Part shown: one piece after another, positions 38,756 through 47,527 of the stretch | How positions within the stretch are numbered: the first letter of the stretch is position 1 | Layout of the letters: every line of letters begins with the position of its first letter | Origin: Frigoriglobus tundricola | Lineage (GTDB): Bacteria > Planctomycetota > Planctomycetia > Gemmatales > Gemmataceae | Direction: 5' to 3' | Length of the DNA: 64,000 nucleotides | NCBI RefSeq assembly: GCF_013128195.2 | Contig: NZ_CP053452.2 | Location: forward strand, 5,642,001-5,706,000 | Made by a program: the position numbers and the translations under genes | The notes under the pieces: generated by a model | What the model saw: the letters and a program-made list of their open reading frames with translations, nothing else | Told to the model about the DNA's origin: nothing | Databases searched by the model: none

Positions 38756-39355
38756 ATGTACAAGTTCGTCGCGTTCGCGGCGCTCGCCGCCACCGCTCTC
38801 GGTCTCGTCGGCACCGGGCCGACGACCGCTCAGGACAAGAAGCTCAAGACGGAGATCGAGGTACCGTTCGTCCCGACCAACGAGAAGGTCGTCGCCGCGA
38901 TGCTGAAACTGGCGCAAGTGAAGGAGGGCGATACGGTGTACGATCTGGGGTGCGGCGACGGCCGGATCGTCATCACCGCGGTCAAGGAGTTCAAGGCCAA
39001 GCGCGGCCTCGGCATCGACTTCGACCCCGCGCGCCTCAAGGACTGCGAGGCCCGAATGAAAGAAGAGAAACTGACGGCGGAACAGACCAAGAAGCTCACC
39101 TTCAAGCAGGGCGACGTGCTGAAGATGACCCCCGAGGACTTCAAGGACGTGGACGTGGTGACAATGTACCTCCTGCCGCGCGTCAACAATCAACTCAAGC
39201 CGATACTTCAGAAGGGCCTGAAACCCGGTGCCCGCGTCGTGTCGCACGATTTCGACATGGGTGAGGACTGGAAGGAAGACAAGAAGGAAGAAGTGATGTC
39301 CGAGCGCAGCTACTCGCACACCATTTACCTGTGGACGATCAAAGAGAAGAAGTGA
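38756..39355 (+). CDS. Class I SAM-dependent methyltransferase with signal peptide
   Basis: 199 residues. The N-terminus MYKFVAFAALAATALGLVGT is a signal peptide-like sequence followed by AQDKK. Then the methyltransferase fold: VYDLGCGDGRIVITAV (motif I), RGLGIDFDPARLKDCEARMK, FKQGDVLKM, DVVTMYLLPRVNNQLKPILQ. All SAM-binding motifs are intact although export would remove the enzyme from cytoplasmic SAM. Substrate unknown. Confidence 0.8.
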   Translation: MYKFVAFAALAATALGLVGTGPTTAQDKKLKTEIEVPFVPTNEKVVAAMLKLAQVKEGDTVYDLGCGDGRIVITAVKEFKAKRGLGIDFDPARLKDCEARMKEEKLTAEQTKKLTFKQGDVLKMTPEDFKDVDVVTMYLLPRVNNQLKPILQKGLKPGARVVSHDFDMGEDWKEDKKEEVMSERSYSHTIYLWTIKEKK

Positions 39356-39450
39356 CGCGGTCACACACCCTAGCAATCACGCGGGCCGGGGAGCGTCAGC
39401 CCCCCGGCCCGTTTTCTATCATGACACCACCCACCCAGCGAGGCGCCACC

Positions 39451-41040
39451 ATGTCAACGAGCTCTTACGACGCGATCATCATCGGGGCCGGGCACAACGG
39501 CCTGGTCACGGCCGCCTACCTCGCGCGGGCCGGCTACAAGGTGCTCGTACTCGAGCGCCGGGAACTCGTCGGCGGGTGCTGCGTCACCGAGGAACTGTGG
39601 CCCGGCTTCAAGGTGTCCACGGCCGCGTACGTGAACAGTTTGCTGCGGCCCGAGATCATCCGCGACCTGGAGCTGAAGAAGTACGGCTTCGAGATGCTGC
39701 CGCGCAGCCCGTCGTCGTTCACGCCGTTCCCGGACGGCCGGTACCTGATGATGGGGCCGGACAAGGAGATGACGCACAAGGAGATCGCGAAGTTCTCCAC
39801 CAAGGACGCGGAGGCGTACCCGAAGTACGAGGACATGCTCACGCGCGTGGCCGACTTCCTCGAACCGATGCTGACCCAGACCCCTCCCGACCCGTTCGGG
39901 GGCCTCGGCTCGCTGTGGAAGCTCGGCAAACTCGGCCTGGGCTTCCGCGGCCTGGGCCGCACCACCGCGACCGAGGCCGTGGAGATCCTCACCGGCGCGG
40001 CCCGGCCGATCCTGGACCGGTGGTTCGAGGCGGAGCAACTGAAGGCGACCATCGCGACGGACGCCGTGATCGGCGCGTACGCCCCGCCGTCGCACCCCGG
40101 CACCGCGTACGTGCTGTTCCACCACGTCATGGGCGAGTGCAACGGGGTGCGCGGCGTGTGGGGGTACGTGCGCGGCGGCATGGGCACCGTCTCCAACAGC
40201 ATCGCCGCGGCCGCGAAGAGCAAAGGCGCGGAGATCCGCACGAACGCGGACGTGGGCCAGATCCTCGTCGCCGACGGGCGAGTGGCCGGGGTCGCGCTCA
40301 AGGACGGTACCGAGTTCCGCGCGCCGCGGGTCGCCTCCTGCGCCGACGCGAACGTGACGTTCCTGAAGCTGATGGAAGCGAAGGACCTGCCGCCGGACTT
40401 CGTGGCCCAGGTGAAGAAGATCGATTACTCGTCGGCGACGGTGAAGATCAACGTCGCGCTCGACCGGCCGCCGAACTGGAAGGCACTGCCCTCGGACGGC
40501 AAGATCGGCCCGCAGCACCACGGCACGATGCACATCTGCCCGGACCAGGACTACATCGAGCGGGCCTTCGACGACGCCAAGTACGGTCGCTGGGCGCGCG
40601 ACCCGATGCTCGAGTGCACGATGGCGACGGCCCTCGACGACACGCTCGCCCCGCCCGGCAAGCACATCCTGAGCATGTTCGTGCAGTACGCCCCCTACCA
40701 CCTGAAGGGCACGACCTGGGACGCCGAGAAGGACAAGTTCGCGGATAGGTGTTTCGACATCATGGAAGAGTACGCGCCCGGCTTCAAGGCGAGCGTGCTG
40801 CACCGCCTGGTGATCCCGCCGCCGGACATGGAGCGGCTGTGGGGCATCACCGGCGGAAACATCATGCAGGGTTCAATGAGCCTGTCGAGCATGTTCAGCT
40901 TCCGCCCGGTGGCCGGGTACGCGAACTACCGCACGCCGGTGACAGGGCTGTACCTGTGCGGGGCCGCCGCGCACCCGGGCGGCGGCGTGATGGGGGCCTG
41001 CGGGCTGAACGCCGCGCGCGAAATGCTGCGGGACGGGTGA
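39451..41040 (+). CDS. PYROXD2-type FAD-dependent oxidoreductase (phytoene dehydrogenase-like)
   Basis: 529 residues. N-terminal dinucleotide fold YDAIIIGAGHNGLVTAAYLA, then VLERRELVGGCCVTEELWPG; C-terminal TGLYLCGAAAHPGGGVMGAC, which closes the FAD site. Middle markers GGMGTVSNSIAAAAKSKGAE and RVASCADANVTF. Overall it fits the PYROXD2/CrtI-like group rather than carotenoid desaturases, and no carotenoid genes are nearby. GAGG nine bases upstream of the ATG fixes the start. Substrate unknown. Confidence 0.88.
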   Translation: MSTSSYDAIIIGAGHNGLVTAAYLARAGYKVLVLERRELVGGCCVTEELWPGFKVSTAAYVNSLLRPEIIRDLELKKYGFEMLPRSPSSFTPFPDGRYLMMGPDKEMTHKEIAKFSTKDAEAYPKYEDMLTRVADFLEPMLTQTPPDPFGGLGSLWKLGKLGLGFRGLGRTTATEAVEILTGAARPILDRWFEAEQLKATIATDAVIGAYAPPSHPGTAYVLFHHVMGECNGVRGVWGYVRGGMGTVSNSIAAAAKSKGAEIRTNADVGQILVADGRVAGVALKDGTEFRAPRVASCADANVTFLKLMEAKDLPPDFVAQVKKIDYSSATVKINVALDRPPNWKALPSDGKIGPQHHGTMHICPDQDYIERAFDDAKYGRWARDPMLECTMATALDDTLAPPGKHILSMFVQYAPYHLKGTTWDAEKDKFADRCFDIMEEYAPGFKASVLHRLVIPPPDMERLWGITGGNIMQGSMSLSSMFSFRPVAGYANYRTPVTGLYLCGAAAHPGGGVMGACGLNAAREMLRDG

Positions 41041-41915
41041 CGGCATGGGCTCGGGATTTTGGTCGCACGCACCGCTCCCGGCCCGCTAAGCCGGTGGGGC
41101 CTTTATGCTATCGGCCCGGCTCGTCCGAACCACGGCCGCGGAGCACCATTTCCCGCGCGGCCGCTTCGCCGACACGCGGCCGAATCATACCATGCCGAAA
41201 AATCGGAACTCGCAACCCGGCAGCCAAATTCGCGCGATTCTGTTCGACGGCATTGAAACGTCACACGTTTGAGACCGTCCAATCGGTAACAACCGGAGCC
41301 CAACGCAAACGCGCCAACGGGCGTTGACGGTTCCGTGGCATGGCAGATCGATCTGCCTGATCAAGTTTCGGCCCCTCGATCTCAATTTTTCTTGCCGCAC
41401 AGCGCGTGCGAAACACTTCACGAATGAACGTAGAGGGCAATATTCCATCTGCCTGCTTTTGTTGCACTCATGCGAAAAGACGCGGCGGCACCCTTTAGCT
41501 CAACTCGGGTCCCGCTGCGCGAAAAATTGATGAGAATTGAACGTGATTTTCAGCACCTGCGGAGAGTGGTTAATCTGTGCAGTGTAGCTTGGCACGGCTC
41601 CTGCTAGGCTGCAACTTTAACCTACCTGCGTTGTACGCGGACTCGCTGTCATTTTCTCAGCAATGAAGAATTCGTAGTTACGCGCAGTTGGTCTTTCTGA
41701 GAATTGCGGCGTCAGTGTGAAAAAGACAACGGCGCTCTGCGCACTTGCTCAGCCGCGCCATTTCACATTTGAACGAGCGAGAGGCTTTTATTAACACCTC
41801 AAACCAGACTCCGCACTTCTCGCCGGGTTCAATCGCTTGTTTCATTCTGTTCCCAGGTATGACGATCGACGGTCGACGGCTTAACAGGTATTGCGAATCA
41901 TCTGGAGGTTACCCG
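41041..41915. other. 875-bp AT-richer intergenic region
   Basis: Short open frames on both strands lack ribosome sites and coding character, so no gene is called. The lower GC from about 41370 on suggests regulatory sequence for the downstream DUF1559 gene; it contains the sigma-54-like site at 41589-41605. Confidence 0.5.
41589..41605 (+). promoter_or_regulatory. Candidate sigma-54 (-24/-12) promoter
   Basis: TTGGCACGGCTCCTGCT matches the RpoN consensus TTGGCACR-N4-TTGCW except for C in place of the first T of the -12 element, with correct GG-GC spacing. It points toward the DUF1559 gene, whose ATG is 311 bases downstream, so the leader would be long. Confidence 0.5.
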
Positions 41916-42971
41916 ATGCCTTGGATGCGCCGTGTTCCTATTCGTCCGCGTGGTTTCACGCTGATCGAGTTGCTGGTGGTGATCGCCATCATTGCCGTCC
42001 TCATCGGCTTGTTACTCCCCGCCGTCCAGAAAGTGCGCGATGCCGCCGCCCGCGCACAGGGAATGAACAACCTCAAACAGCTCGGCCTCGCGACGCAAAC
42101 GTACCACGATACGTACAACTGCTTCCCGCCCGCGTGCGGTTGGGCGGGGAACAAACAGCCGACGGGCACCCCGAGCGCATCGAGCGCGTCGAACCCGTTC
42201 GGCATCGCCGGCGGGGTGGACGGCACCGCCTTCTTCCACCTGTTCCCGTTCATCGAGCAGAACAACTTGTTCCAGTCGCGCACCGGCGCGTTCTCTCAGC
42301 AGACCACCGACTACAGCGCCGGTACAACCACAACTGTCTATTTTGTCAATGCAACGTATGCGGACACGAGCGCCTCGACTTATACCGGTAGCGGCTACGA
42401 CTACAATGCCCCCACGGTCAGGGTTCTAATCGCGCCGAACGACATTTCGGCTTACGAGCCGTCACCGGCCGTCAGCTACGTTGTGAACGCCGATGTGTTC
42501 AACGGGACCCTGAACATCCTCGGCATCACGGACGGCACGAGCAATACCATTGGGTTCGCCGAGGGGTACGGGTACTGCTATTCACAGGGCGCGACGACGA
42601 CGTCCCAAACGGGTACCACGTCCACCTACACCTCGACGTCCGGTAACCGACTCGGCTACTGGTCCATGAACGCCGAGGACGTGAGCCAGTACACAGAAGC
42701 TTACTCTTATTCGTCCGGCGGAATTACATACTCGTACACGTACACAGTCAACAACGGAGCCCCGTACGTCCGGCGGGTGGCCGGAAAGACCTTTGAAAGC
42801 AAGCCGACAGCGTACACGTGCGACCCCGCCATCCCGCAGTCGCACTCACCGGGCGCGATCCTCGTCGGGCTGATGGACGGGAGCGTGCGCGGGATCAGCA
42901 AGGGGGTGAGCGGCCCGAGTTGGGAGGCCGCGATGACGCCCAGCGCCGGCGACATCGTGGGCGACCTTTAA
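41916..42971 (+). CDS. DUF1559 protein with type IV pilin-like N-terminus
   Basis: 351 residues. Prepilin-type cleavage site and helix [20 protein letters not shown], then [20 protein letters not shown], the hallmark of the planctomycete DUF1559 (SBP_bac_10-like) family. The body is Ser/Thr/Tyr-rich ([13 protein letters not shown]) and ends with [20 protein letters not shown], the conserved H-x-G/DGS tail. GGAGG lies nine bases before the ATG. Likely a pseudopilin-like surface protein; 21 bp before the lipoprotein gene. Confidence 0.92.
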   Translation: MPWMRRVPIRPRGFTLIELLVVIAIIAVLIGLLLPAVQKVRDAAARAQGMNNLKQLGLATQTYHDTYNCFPPACGWAGNKQPTGTPSASSASNPFGIAGGVDGTAFFHLFPFIEQNNLFQSRTGAFSQQTTDYSAGTTTTVYFVNATYADTSASTYTGSGYDYNAPTVRVLIAPNDISAYEPSPAVSYVVNADVFNGTLNILGITDGTSNTIGFAEGYGYCYSQGATTTSQTGTTSTYTSTSGNRLGYWSMNAEDVSQYTEAYSYSSGGITYSYTYTVNNGAPYVRRVAGKTFESKPTAYTCDPAIPQSHSPGAILVGLMDGSVRGISKGVSGPSWEAAMTPSAGDIVGDL

Positions 42972-42992
42972 CGGCCACACGGAGGTCCTCCC

Positions 42993-43649
42993 ATGCCGAT
43001 TCGCGCCCTGGTCCCGTGCTTCGTATTCGCTGCCATCGTCGGCGCGCTCCTGGTGGGGTGCAACAACCCCACCCCCGAAACGGCCAAGGCGAGCCCGACG
43101 GACAAAGCGCGTCCGACGTTCGGCATCCCCGTAGCGATGCTGGGCTCGTCGAGCCTCACGGGTAAAGTGACACTCAACGGTGAACCGGTCATCGCCGGTC
43201 GCGTGCTCCTCTTCACCGCCGACGGAATGGTAATGTCCGTCGGGGTCATTGACGAAAAAGGGAACTACAGCATCGAAAAGGTCCCCGACGGTCCGGCCGA
43301 CGCCGTTGTCGTCCTCGACCCGAGCGGTGAAATGCCATTCCCGGTACTGGGCTCCTCGTCCTCGGGCGCGCCCAAGGGTGGTGGCCCAGTGGGGGTACCC
43401 AAGGGCGGCCCGCCGGGCGTGCCTAAAGGCCCCCCGCCGAAGGGGCCACCGGGCGCGCCGAGCGTGGAATTCACCGGGCCGAAGCCGTTACCCGCGCACT
43501 TCCTTCAGGAAATGAAGTTCACCGTTCCGGCAAAGGAACAAGCGAAGTACAAAGCGGCGCACCTGAAGTACGGCAAGACCAGCCCGAACAACCCGCTCAA
43601 GGTGACCATCACCGGTGCGACGACCTACCACTTGGTGCTGACCGGATGA
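42993..43649 (+). CDS. Lipoprotein with carboxypeptidase-regulatory-like fold, paired with DUF1559
   Basis: 218 residues. Lipobox GALLVGC (acylated Cys at 23), then a Thr/Ser linker, a beta-sandwich-like stretch SLTGKVTLNGEPVIAGRVLL, VIDEKGNYSIEKVPDGPADA and a Gly/Pro/Lys repeat segment (VPKGGPPGVPKGPPPKGPPG). Such lipoproteins commonly follow DUF1559 genes in planctomycetes; a companion at the envelope is inferred. Confidence 0.8.
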   Translation: MPIRALVPCFVFAAIVGALLVGCNNPTPETAKASPTDKARPTFGIPVAMLGSSSLTGKVTLNGEPVIAGRVLLFTADGMVMSVGVIDEKGNYSIEKVPDGPADAVVVLDPSGEMPFPVLGSSSSGAPKGGGPVGVPKGGPPGVPKGPPPKGPPGAPSVEFTGPKPLPAHFLQEMKFTVPAKEQAKYKAAHLKYGKTSPNNPLKVTITGATTYHLVLTG

Positions 43650-43655
43650 ACTTGC

Positions 43656-43686
43656 CCGGGTGCAGCCCCCGGCGCGTTGCACCCGG
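43656..43686 (+). terminator. Hairpin after the lipoprotein gene
   Basis: CCGGGTGCA (43656-43664) pairs with 43678-43686 around a 13-base loop, immediately after the stop at 43649, followed by ATTTGATT. Possible terminator or attenuator before the next DUF1559 gene. Confidence 0.5.
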
Positions 43687-43759
43687 CATTTGATTCGGCG
43701 GCGCGGCCCGATCCCCTTTCATCGTTTCGTGCGCTCTCGAACATTCATTGGAGACACCT

Positions 43760-44704
43760 ATGAGTCCGAACTGGTCGCGAACCCCGACGCGACGCGGGTT
43801 CACGCTGATCGAGCTGTTGGTGGTGATCGCCATCATCGCCGTCCTGATCGGCCTGCTCCTCCCCGCTGTCCAGAAGGTCCGCGAGGCCGCCGCCCGGACC
43901 CAGAGCCAGAACAACCTCAAGCAGATGGCCCTCGCGAGCCACAATTACGAGAGCACCTACCGAAAGTTGCCCGACGCGTACGGCGACTCTGCGTCCCTCG
44001 ACCCCTCGTTCACTTATTACGACCCGTACGGGGGGTGCGGGTACGTTGGGAACGTGTTCTACGGGCTCCTTCCTTACATCGAGCAAGACGCCCATTTCAA
44101 GTCCGGTTCGTTCACGGCCACCGGCACCATCTACGGCAACAACACGACGTCGAACGGGCCGTTCACGGCCAACATCGCGTGGAAGGCGCCCGGTGGCACC
44201 GTGAAGACCTACGTCGCTCCGGGCGACCCGACGATTGGTACCGATCCGCCGAACAACAGCCCCGTCAGTTATATCCCGAACAGTTCGGTTCTCGCGTACT
44301 ACAAGTCGCTGCTCAAGATCGTGAACGGGTCCTCGAACGTCGTGATGTTTAGCGAAGGGTATTCCGCTTGCACGACCTTCATCAGTTACTCGTGGGGCTA
44401 CTCGTACACGGACCAGCGGCGCCAGGAGTGGAACCTGGACACATCGAACTACAACGGCCCCTACCTGACGCTTTATCTCCAGGGCTTCAATTACGACCCC
44501 ATGACGAGCCAGCTCCTTCCCCCGTTCCAGATCCGTCCGACGGCCGCCAACTGTAACGCCACTATGGCGCAGAGCCTTAGTACCTCGGGGTTGCAAATCG
44601 CCATGGGCGACGGCCACGTGCGGAACGTCACTCTGTCGGTCGATCAGAACTCCTGGGCCTCCGCCATCTATGATTACCCTTACGGCGGCTCGGGACTCGA
44701 TTGA
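43760..44704 (+). CDS. DUF1559 protein with type IV pilin-like N-terminus
   Basis: 314 residues. [20 protein letters not shown] is followed by [20 protein letters not shown] and [20 protein letters not shown]. The body has aromatic and Tyr-rich segments and ends [24 protein letters not shown] eight bases upstream selects ATG 43760 over an in-frame TTG at 43748. Second copy of the family in this cluster. Confidence 0.92.
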   Translation: MSPNWSRTPTRRGFTLIELLVVIAIIAVLIGLLLPAVQKVREAAARTQSQNNLKQMALASHNYESTYRKLPDAYGDSASLDPSFTYYDPYGGCGYVGNVFYGLLPYIEQDAHFKSGSFTATGTIYGNNTTSNGPFTANIAWKAPGGTVKTYVAPGDPTIGTDPPNNSPVSYIPNSSVLAYYKSLLKIVNGSSNVVMFSEGYSACTTFISYSWGYSYTDQRRQEWNLDTSNYNGPYLTLYLQGFNYDPMTSQLLPPFQIRPTAANCNATMAQSLSTSGLQIAMGDGHVRNVTLSVDQNSWASAIYDYPYGGSGLD

Positions 44705-44728
44705 CGCGACCGGTGCCCACTCACCGCT

Positions 44729-44749
44729 GCCCGGGTCTCGTGCCCGGGC
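44729..44749 (+). terminator. Hairpin after DUF1559 gene
   Basis: GCCCGGG (44729-44735) pairs with CCCGGGC (44743-44749) with a seven-base loop, 25 bases after the stop and followed by GGCTTTCCC. Weak T tract. Confidence 0.45.
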
Positions 44750-44801
44750 GGCTTTCCCGTCCGGGCCTGCGAGCGTTTACATCGGAGGCTCGTGCCCGCC
44801 C

Positions 44802-45626
44802 TCACGCGGCTTTCTGGCCCGTGAGCAACTTCTTCCACCACGGCGCGTCCTTCGCGGGCTTCGACTTCGGCGCTGGTGCCGGTCCGTGCCCCGCTGTGTG
44901 ATCGTCTCCGTGGCCGCCGTGCTCATGTCCCGTCCCGTGCCCATGTTCGTGGTCGTGGCCCTGTCCGTCCCCGTGTTCGGGCGGGTGCGCGTGAGCCGGT
45001 TTTTTCTTCTTCTCTTTCTTCTTCGGCTTCTCTTTGGTCTCGGCCGCCGCCCCCTCGTCCGGCGCGGAGGCCGATTGGAGCAGGATGCCGAGAACCACGA
45101 GCCCCACCACGACCCCGTTCAGCGCGGGCACGTTCTGCGTCACCCACCCGACGGAATCGAATTCGAGGAGCGGTTCGAGCAGGAGGAGGCCCGCGTGGAC
45201 CACGAGAAGGGTCCCGATGAGGCTCGTGAGGAGCATCGTCCAGAGCCGGTAGAGGAGCAGGCCGAACAGGCCGCCGCACAGGAACACCGCCCACAGCTCC
45301 TGCGCCTGGGGCAGCACCCACTGCACCGCGAGCCACGCCCCGCACCCGCCGGCCACGAACGCGAGCACCTTGGCCAGTTCCAGCGCGATCAGGCCCGCGG
45401 AGACGGCCAGCAGAATGCCGACGGCCATCACCTGCGTGCCGCCGCTGGTCCGGCCGGCGTTCAGGCCGATTAGTCCGGCGGCGAGCGTGATGCCGGAGAC
45501 GATCCAGAACCGGTGCCACCGCCAGCCGAACAGCCACAGCGCGAAACCGAGTACGGCTATGGTGCCCGTCATCGCACCGGTCAGACCGCGGGCCTCGGCC
45601 AGAATGTCGGGAGCGACGAGGTGCAT
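44802..45626 (-). CDS. Multi-pass membrane protein with His-rich C-terminal tail
   Basis: 274 residues. Six to seven hydrophobic helices between residues 15 and 205 (for example LGFALWLFGWRWHRFWIVSG and VVGLVVLGILL), resembling DUF4203/TMEM198-like proteins. The C-terminal 70 residues are Lys-rich and then repeat HGDGQGHDHEHGHGTGHEHG, a likely metal-binding tail, before a Pro/Lys end. The start at MHLVAPDILAEARGL is preferred over an ATG 87 bases upstream. Function unknown; metal handling is a guess from the histidines. Confidence 0.7.
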   Translation of the reverse strand: MHLVAPDILAEARGLTGAMTGTIAVLGFALWLFGWRWHRFWIVSGITLAAGLIGLNAGRTSGGTQVMAVGILLAVSAGLIALELAKVLAFVAGGCGAWLAVQWVLPQAQELWAVFLCGGLFGLLLYRLWTMLLTSLIGTLLVVHAGLLLLEPLLEFDSVGWVTQNVPALNGVVVGLVVLGILLQSASAPDEGAAAETKEKPKKKEKKKKPAHAHPPEHGDGQGHDHEHGHGTGHEHGGHGDDHTAGHGPAPAPKSKPAKDAPWWKKLLTGQKAA

Positions 45627-45734
45627 CGGTTCGGGCGCCCTGTGCGGGGATCGGGGGATTGTTGCAGGGTACGGGTGCCCCGCGGAAGGTGTCAAGCGGC
45701 GTCCGCGTCGCACCGGGGGCGTTTGCCGCCCGCG

Positions 45735-46139
45735 CTAACCGGCGTTTCCGATTGTTTGCACCTGAATGGTCCGGGTGCGGGGGCCGTCGAACTCGCAGAA
45801 GTACACGCCCTGCCACGTTCCCAGGACCAGATCGCCGGCTTCCACAAGGATCGTGACGGATGTGCCGATCAGGCTGCTCTTGATGTGCGCGTCGCTGTTG
45901 CCTTCGGCGTGTCGGAACCCCGGCACGTCTTTCGGGATGTGGTGGTTCAGCCAGAGCAGCACGTCGCGGACGGCGTCGGGGTCGGCGTTCTCCTGGACCG
46001 TGACGCCCGCGGTCGTGTGCGGGCAGTACACCACGCACGCGCCGGACCGCAGCCCGCTGTCCCGAACCGCCCGGCGCACTTCGGACGTGATTTCCACGAA
46101 CTCGGTCCGCTTCGCCGTGCCCACGGTGAATGATCGCAT
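45735..46139 (-). CDS. YjbQ family protein (UPF0047)
   Basis: 134 residues. Pattern CVVYCPHTTAGVTVQENADP, DVLLWLNHHIP, HAEGNSDAHIKSSLIGTSVT, GTWQGVYFCEFDGPRTRTIQ is the conserved UPF0047/YjbQ signature with its His-rich active site. Members have weak thiamine-phosphate synthase activity, but the physiological role is uncertain. GAGGG nine bases upstream supports the ATG. Divergent from the pseudouridine synthase gene. The stop is TAG. Confidence 0.92.
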   Translation of the reverse strand: MRSFTVGTAKRTEFVEITSEVRRAVRDSGLRSGACVVYCPHTTAGVTVQENADPDAVRDVLLWLNHHIPKDVPGFRHAEGNSDAHIKSSLIGTSVTILVEAGDLVLGTWQGVYFCEFDGPRTRTIQVQTIGNAG

Positions 46140-46199
46140 GGCCGCCCTCGTAGAATGGCAGGAACATTGTACGCCCGGTCGTTTCGTGGAGAGTTGCCC

Positions 46200-47276
46200 G
46201 TGCCGCCGATTCAGTTCGTGGTCGATCGTCGCGACGCCGGGAAGACGCTCGCCGCCGTGCTGAAGGTGCGGTTCGGTATCCCGTGGGCGCACGCCAAGCG
46301 CCTCGTCGAGAACAAGCACGTCCGCGTCAGCGGGCAGGTCGAGACCGACGTCGCCCGCCGGCTCAAGCTCGGCAAGCGCGTCGAACTGGCCGCGGGCACC
46401 GTGGAACTGAAGAAGGCCGATAAGAGCGGCGGGAGCAAGGGGAAGCGGGACGAGGTGAAACCCGCGCCGAAGAAGCCGCCCGCGAAGCCGACGCCACCGG
46501 CCGCGAAGCCCGCGGGAAAGAAGAGCGCCCCGGCCGGGCTCCTGTCGCTGGACGACATCGTTTATCTGGACGACGCGCTCGTGGTGGTGAACAAGCCCGC
46601 GGGCCTGACCACCATGCGCAACGAGGACGAGGTCGCGGAGTTCGGCGCGGGCCAGCGGTTCCTCACGAGGACGCTCGCCGGGGCGCTGCCGGCGCTGCTC
46701 GGCACGCCCGACCGGGCGGTGGTCGCGGTCCACCGCCTCGACCGCGACACGTCCGGACTGGTCGTGTTCGCCCGCACCCGCGCCGCGGGCGAAGTTCTTA
46801 CGAAGCAGTTCCGCGCGCACAGCACCGAGCGGCGGTACGTGGCCCTGACGCGCGGGGTGCCGCCCGCCAAGCGCATCGCGTCGGTGCTGGTGCGCGACCG
46901 CGGCGACGGCCGCCGCGGCAGCACGACGGACCTCGTCGCCGAAGACGGCAAGCGGGCGGTGACGCACGTTTCGGTGGCCGAGACCTTCGGCCGCTTCGCC
47001 CTGGTCGAGTGCCGCCTGGAGACGGGCCGCACGCACCAGGTTCGTATCCACCTGGGGGAGGCCGGCGCCCCCCTGTGCGGCGAAACGGTGTACGACCGGC
47101 CCATCGACGGGAAGCCGCGCCCGGACGGGAGCGGCGCGAAGCGCCCGATGCTGCACGCGATCCGGTTGGGCTTCACGCACCCCGAGACCGGCGCGGAGGT
47201 GAGCTGGGAAGTCGCCCCGCCCGCGGACTTCCGCGAAGTGCTGACGCGCCTGCGCAAAGAACACGCGGCTGAATAA
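46200..47276 (+). CDS. RluA/RluD family pseudouridine synthase
   Basis: 358 residues. N-terminal S4-like RNA-binding domain (VLKVRFGIPWAHAKRLVENK), a Lys/Pro/Ala linker (90-135), then the catalytic domain: YLDDALVVVNKPAGLTTM, AVHRLDRDTSGLVVFA with catalytic Asp, RLETGRTHQVRIHL and LHAIRLGFTHP. It isomerises uridines in rRNA or tRNA; the target is not predictable. GTG start supported by GGAGAG; an ATG 45 bases upstream lacks a ribosome site. Confidence 0.9.
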   Translation: MPPIQFVVDRRDAGKTLAAVLKVRFGIPWAHAKRLVENKHVRVSGQVETDVARRLKLGKRVELAAGTVELKKADKSGGSKGKRDEVKPAPKKPPAKPTPPAAKPAGKKSAPAGLLSLDDIVYLDDALVVVNKPAGLTTMRNEDEVAEFGAGQRFLTRTLAGALPALLGTPDRAVVAVHRLDRDTSGLVVFARTRAAGEVLTKQFRAHSTERRYVALTRGVPPAKRIASVLVRDRGDGRRGSTTDLVAEDGKRAVTHVSVAETFGRFALVECRLETGRTHQVRIHLGEAGAPLCGETVYDRPIDGKPRPDGSGAKRPMLHAIRLGFTHPETGAEVSWEVAPPADFREVLTRLRKEHAAE

Positions 47277-47527
47277 CGCCATGCGCCACCGACTCGCGCG
47301 TGCCCTTTGTCAGGAGCCTGGGAGGACGCCCGTCGCGTCCCATTACCCGGGTCCAGGGGAACGGGTGGGTTCAGAGGCGAGTAGCATTCTCAGCAGAATT
47401 GGGGCCGTGGATCCGGCGCGATAGGCTAACGGGCCATCCGATCGACCCTCCCCGTACGGCGCGAATAATTTTGTCCGCTGTCGCAGCCGACCGGACATAT
47501 GCTTTTGCCCACCACCGAGGTCAAGGA

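Noticed and set aside
41324-41530. Small plus-strand protein of 68 codons
   Set aside because: No ribosome site, no family pattern, and it lies in an AT-richer promoter-like region.
45735-47282. One 515-codon minus-strand gene
   Set aside because: Only its last 134 residues (YjbQ) are real. The rest is antisense to the pseudouridine synthase, and an ATG with a ribosome site begins the YjbQ part.
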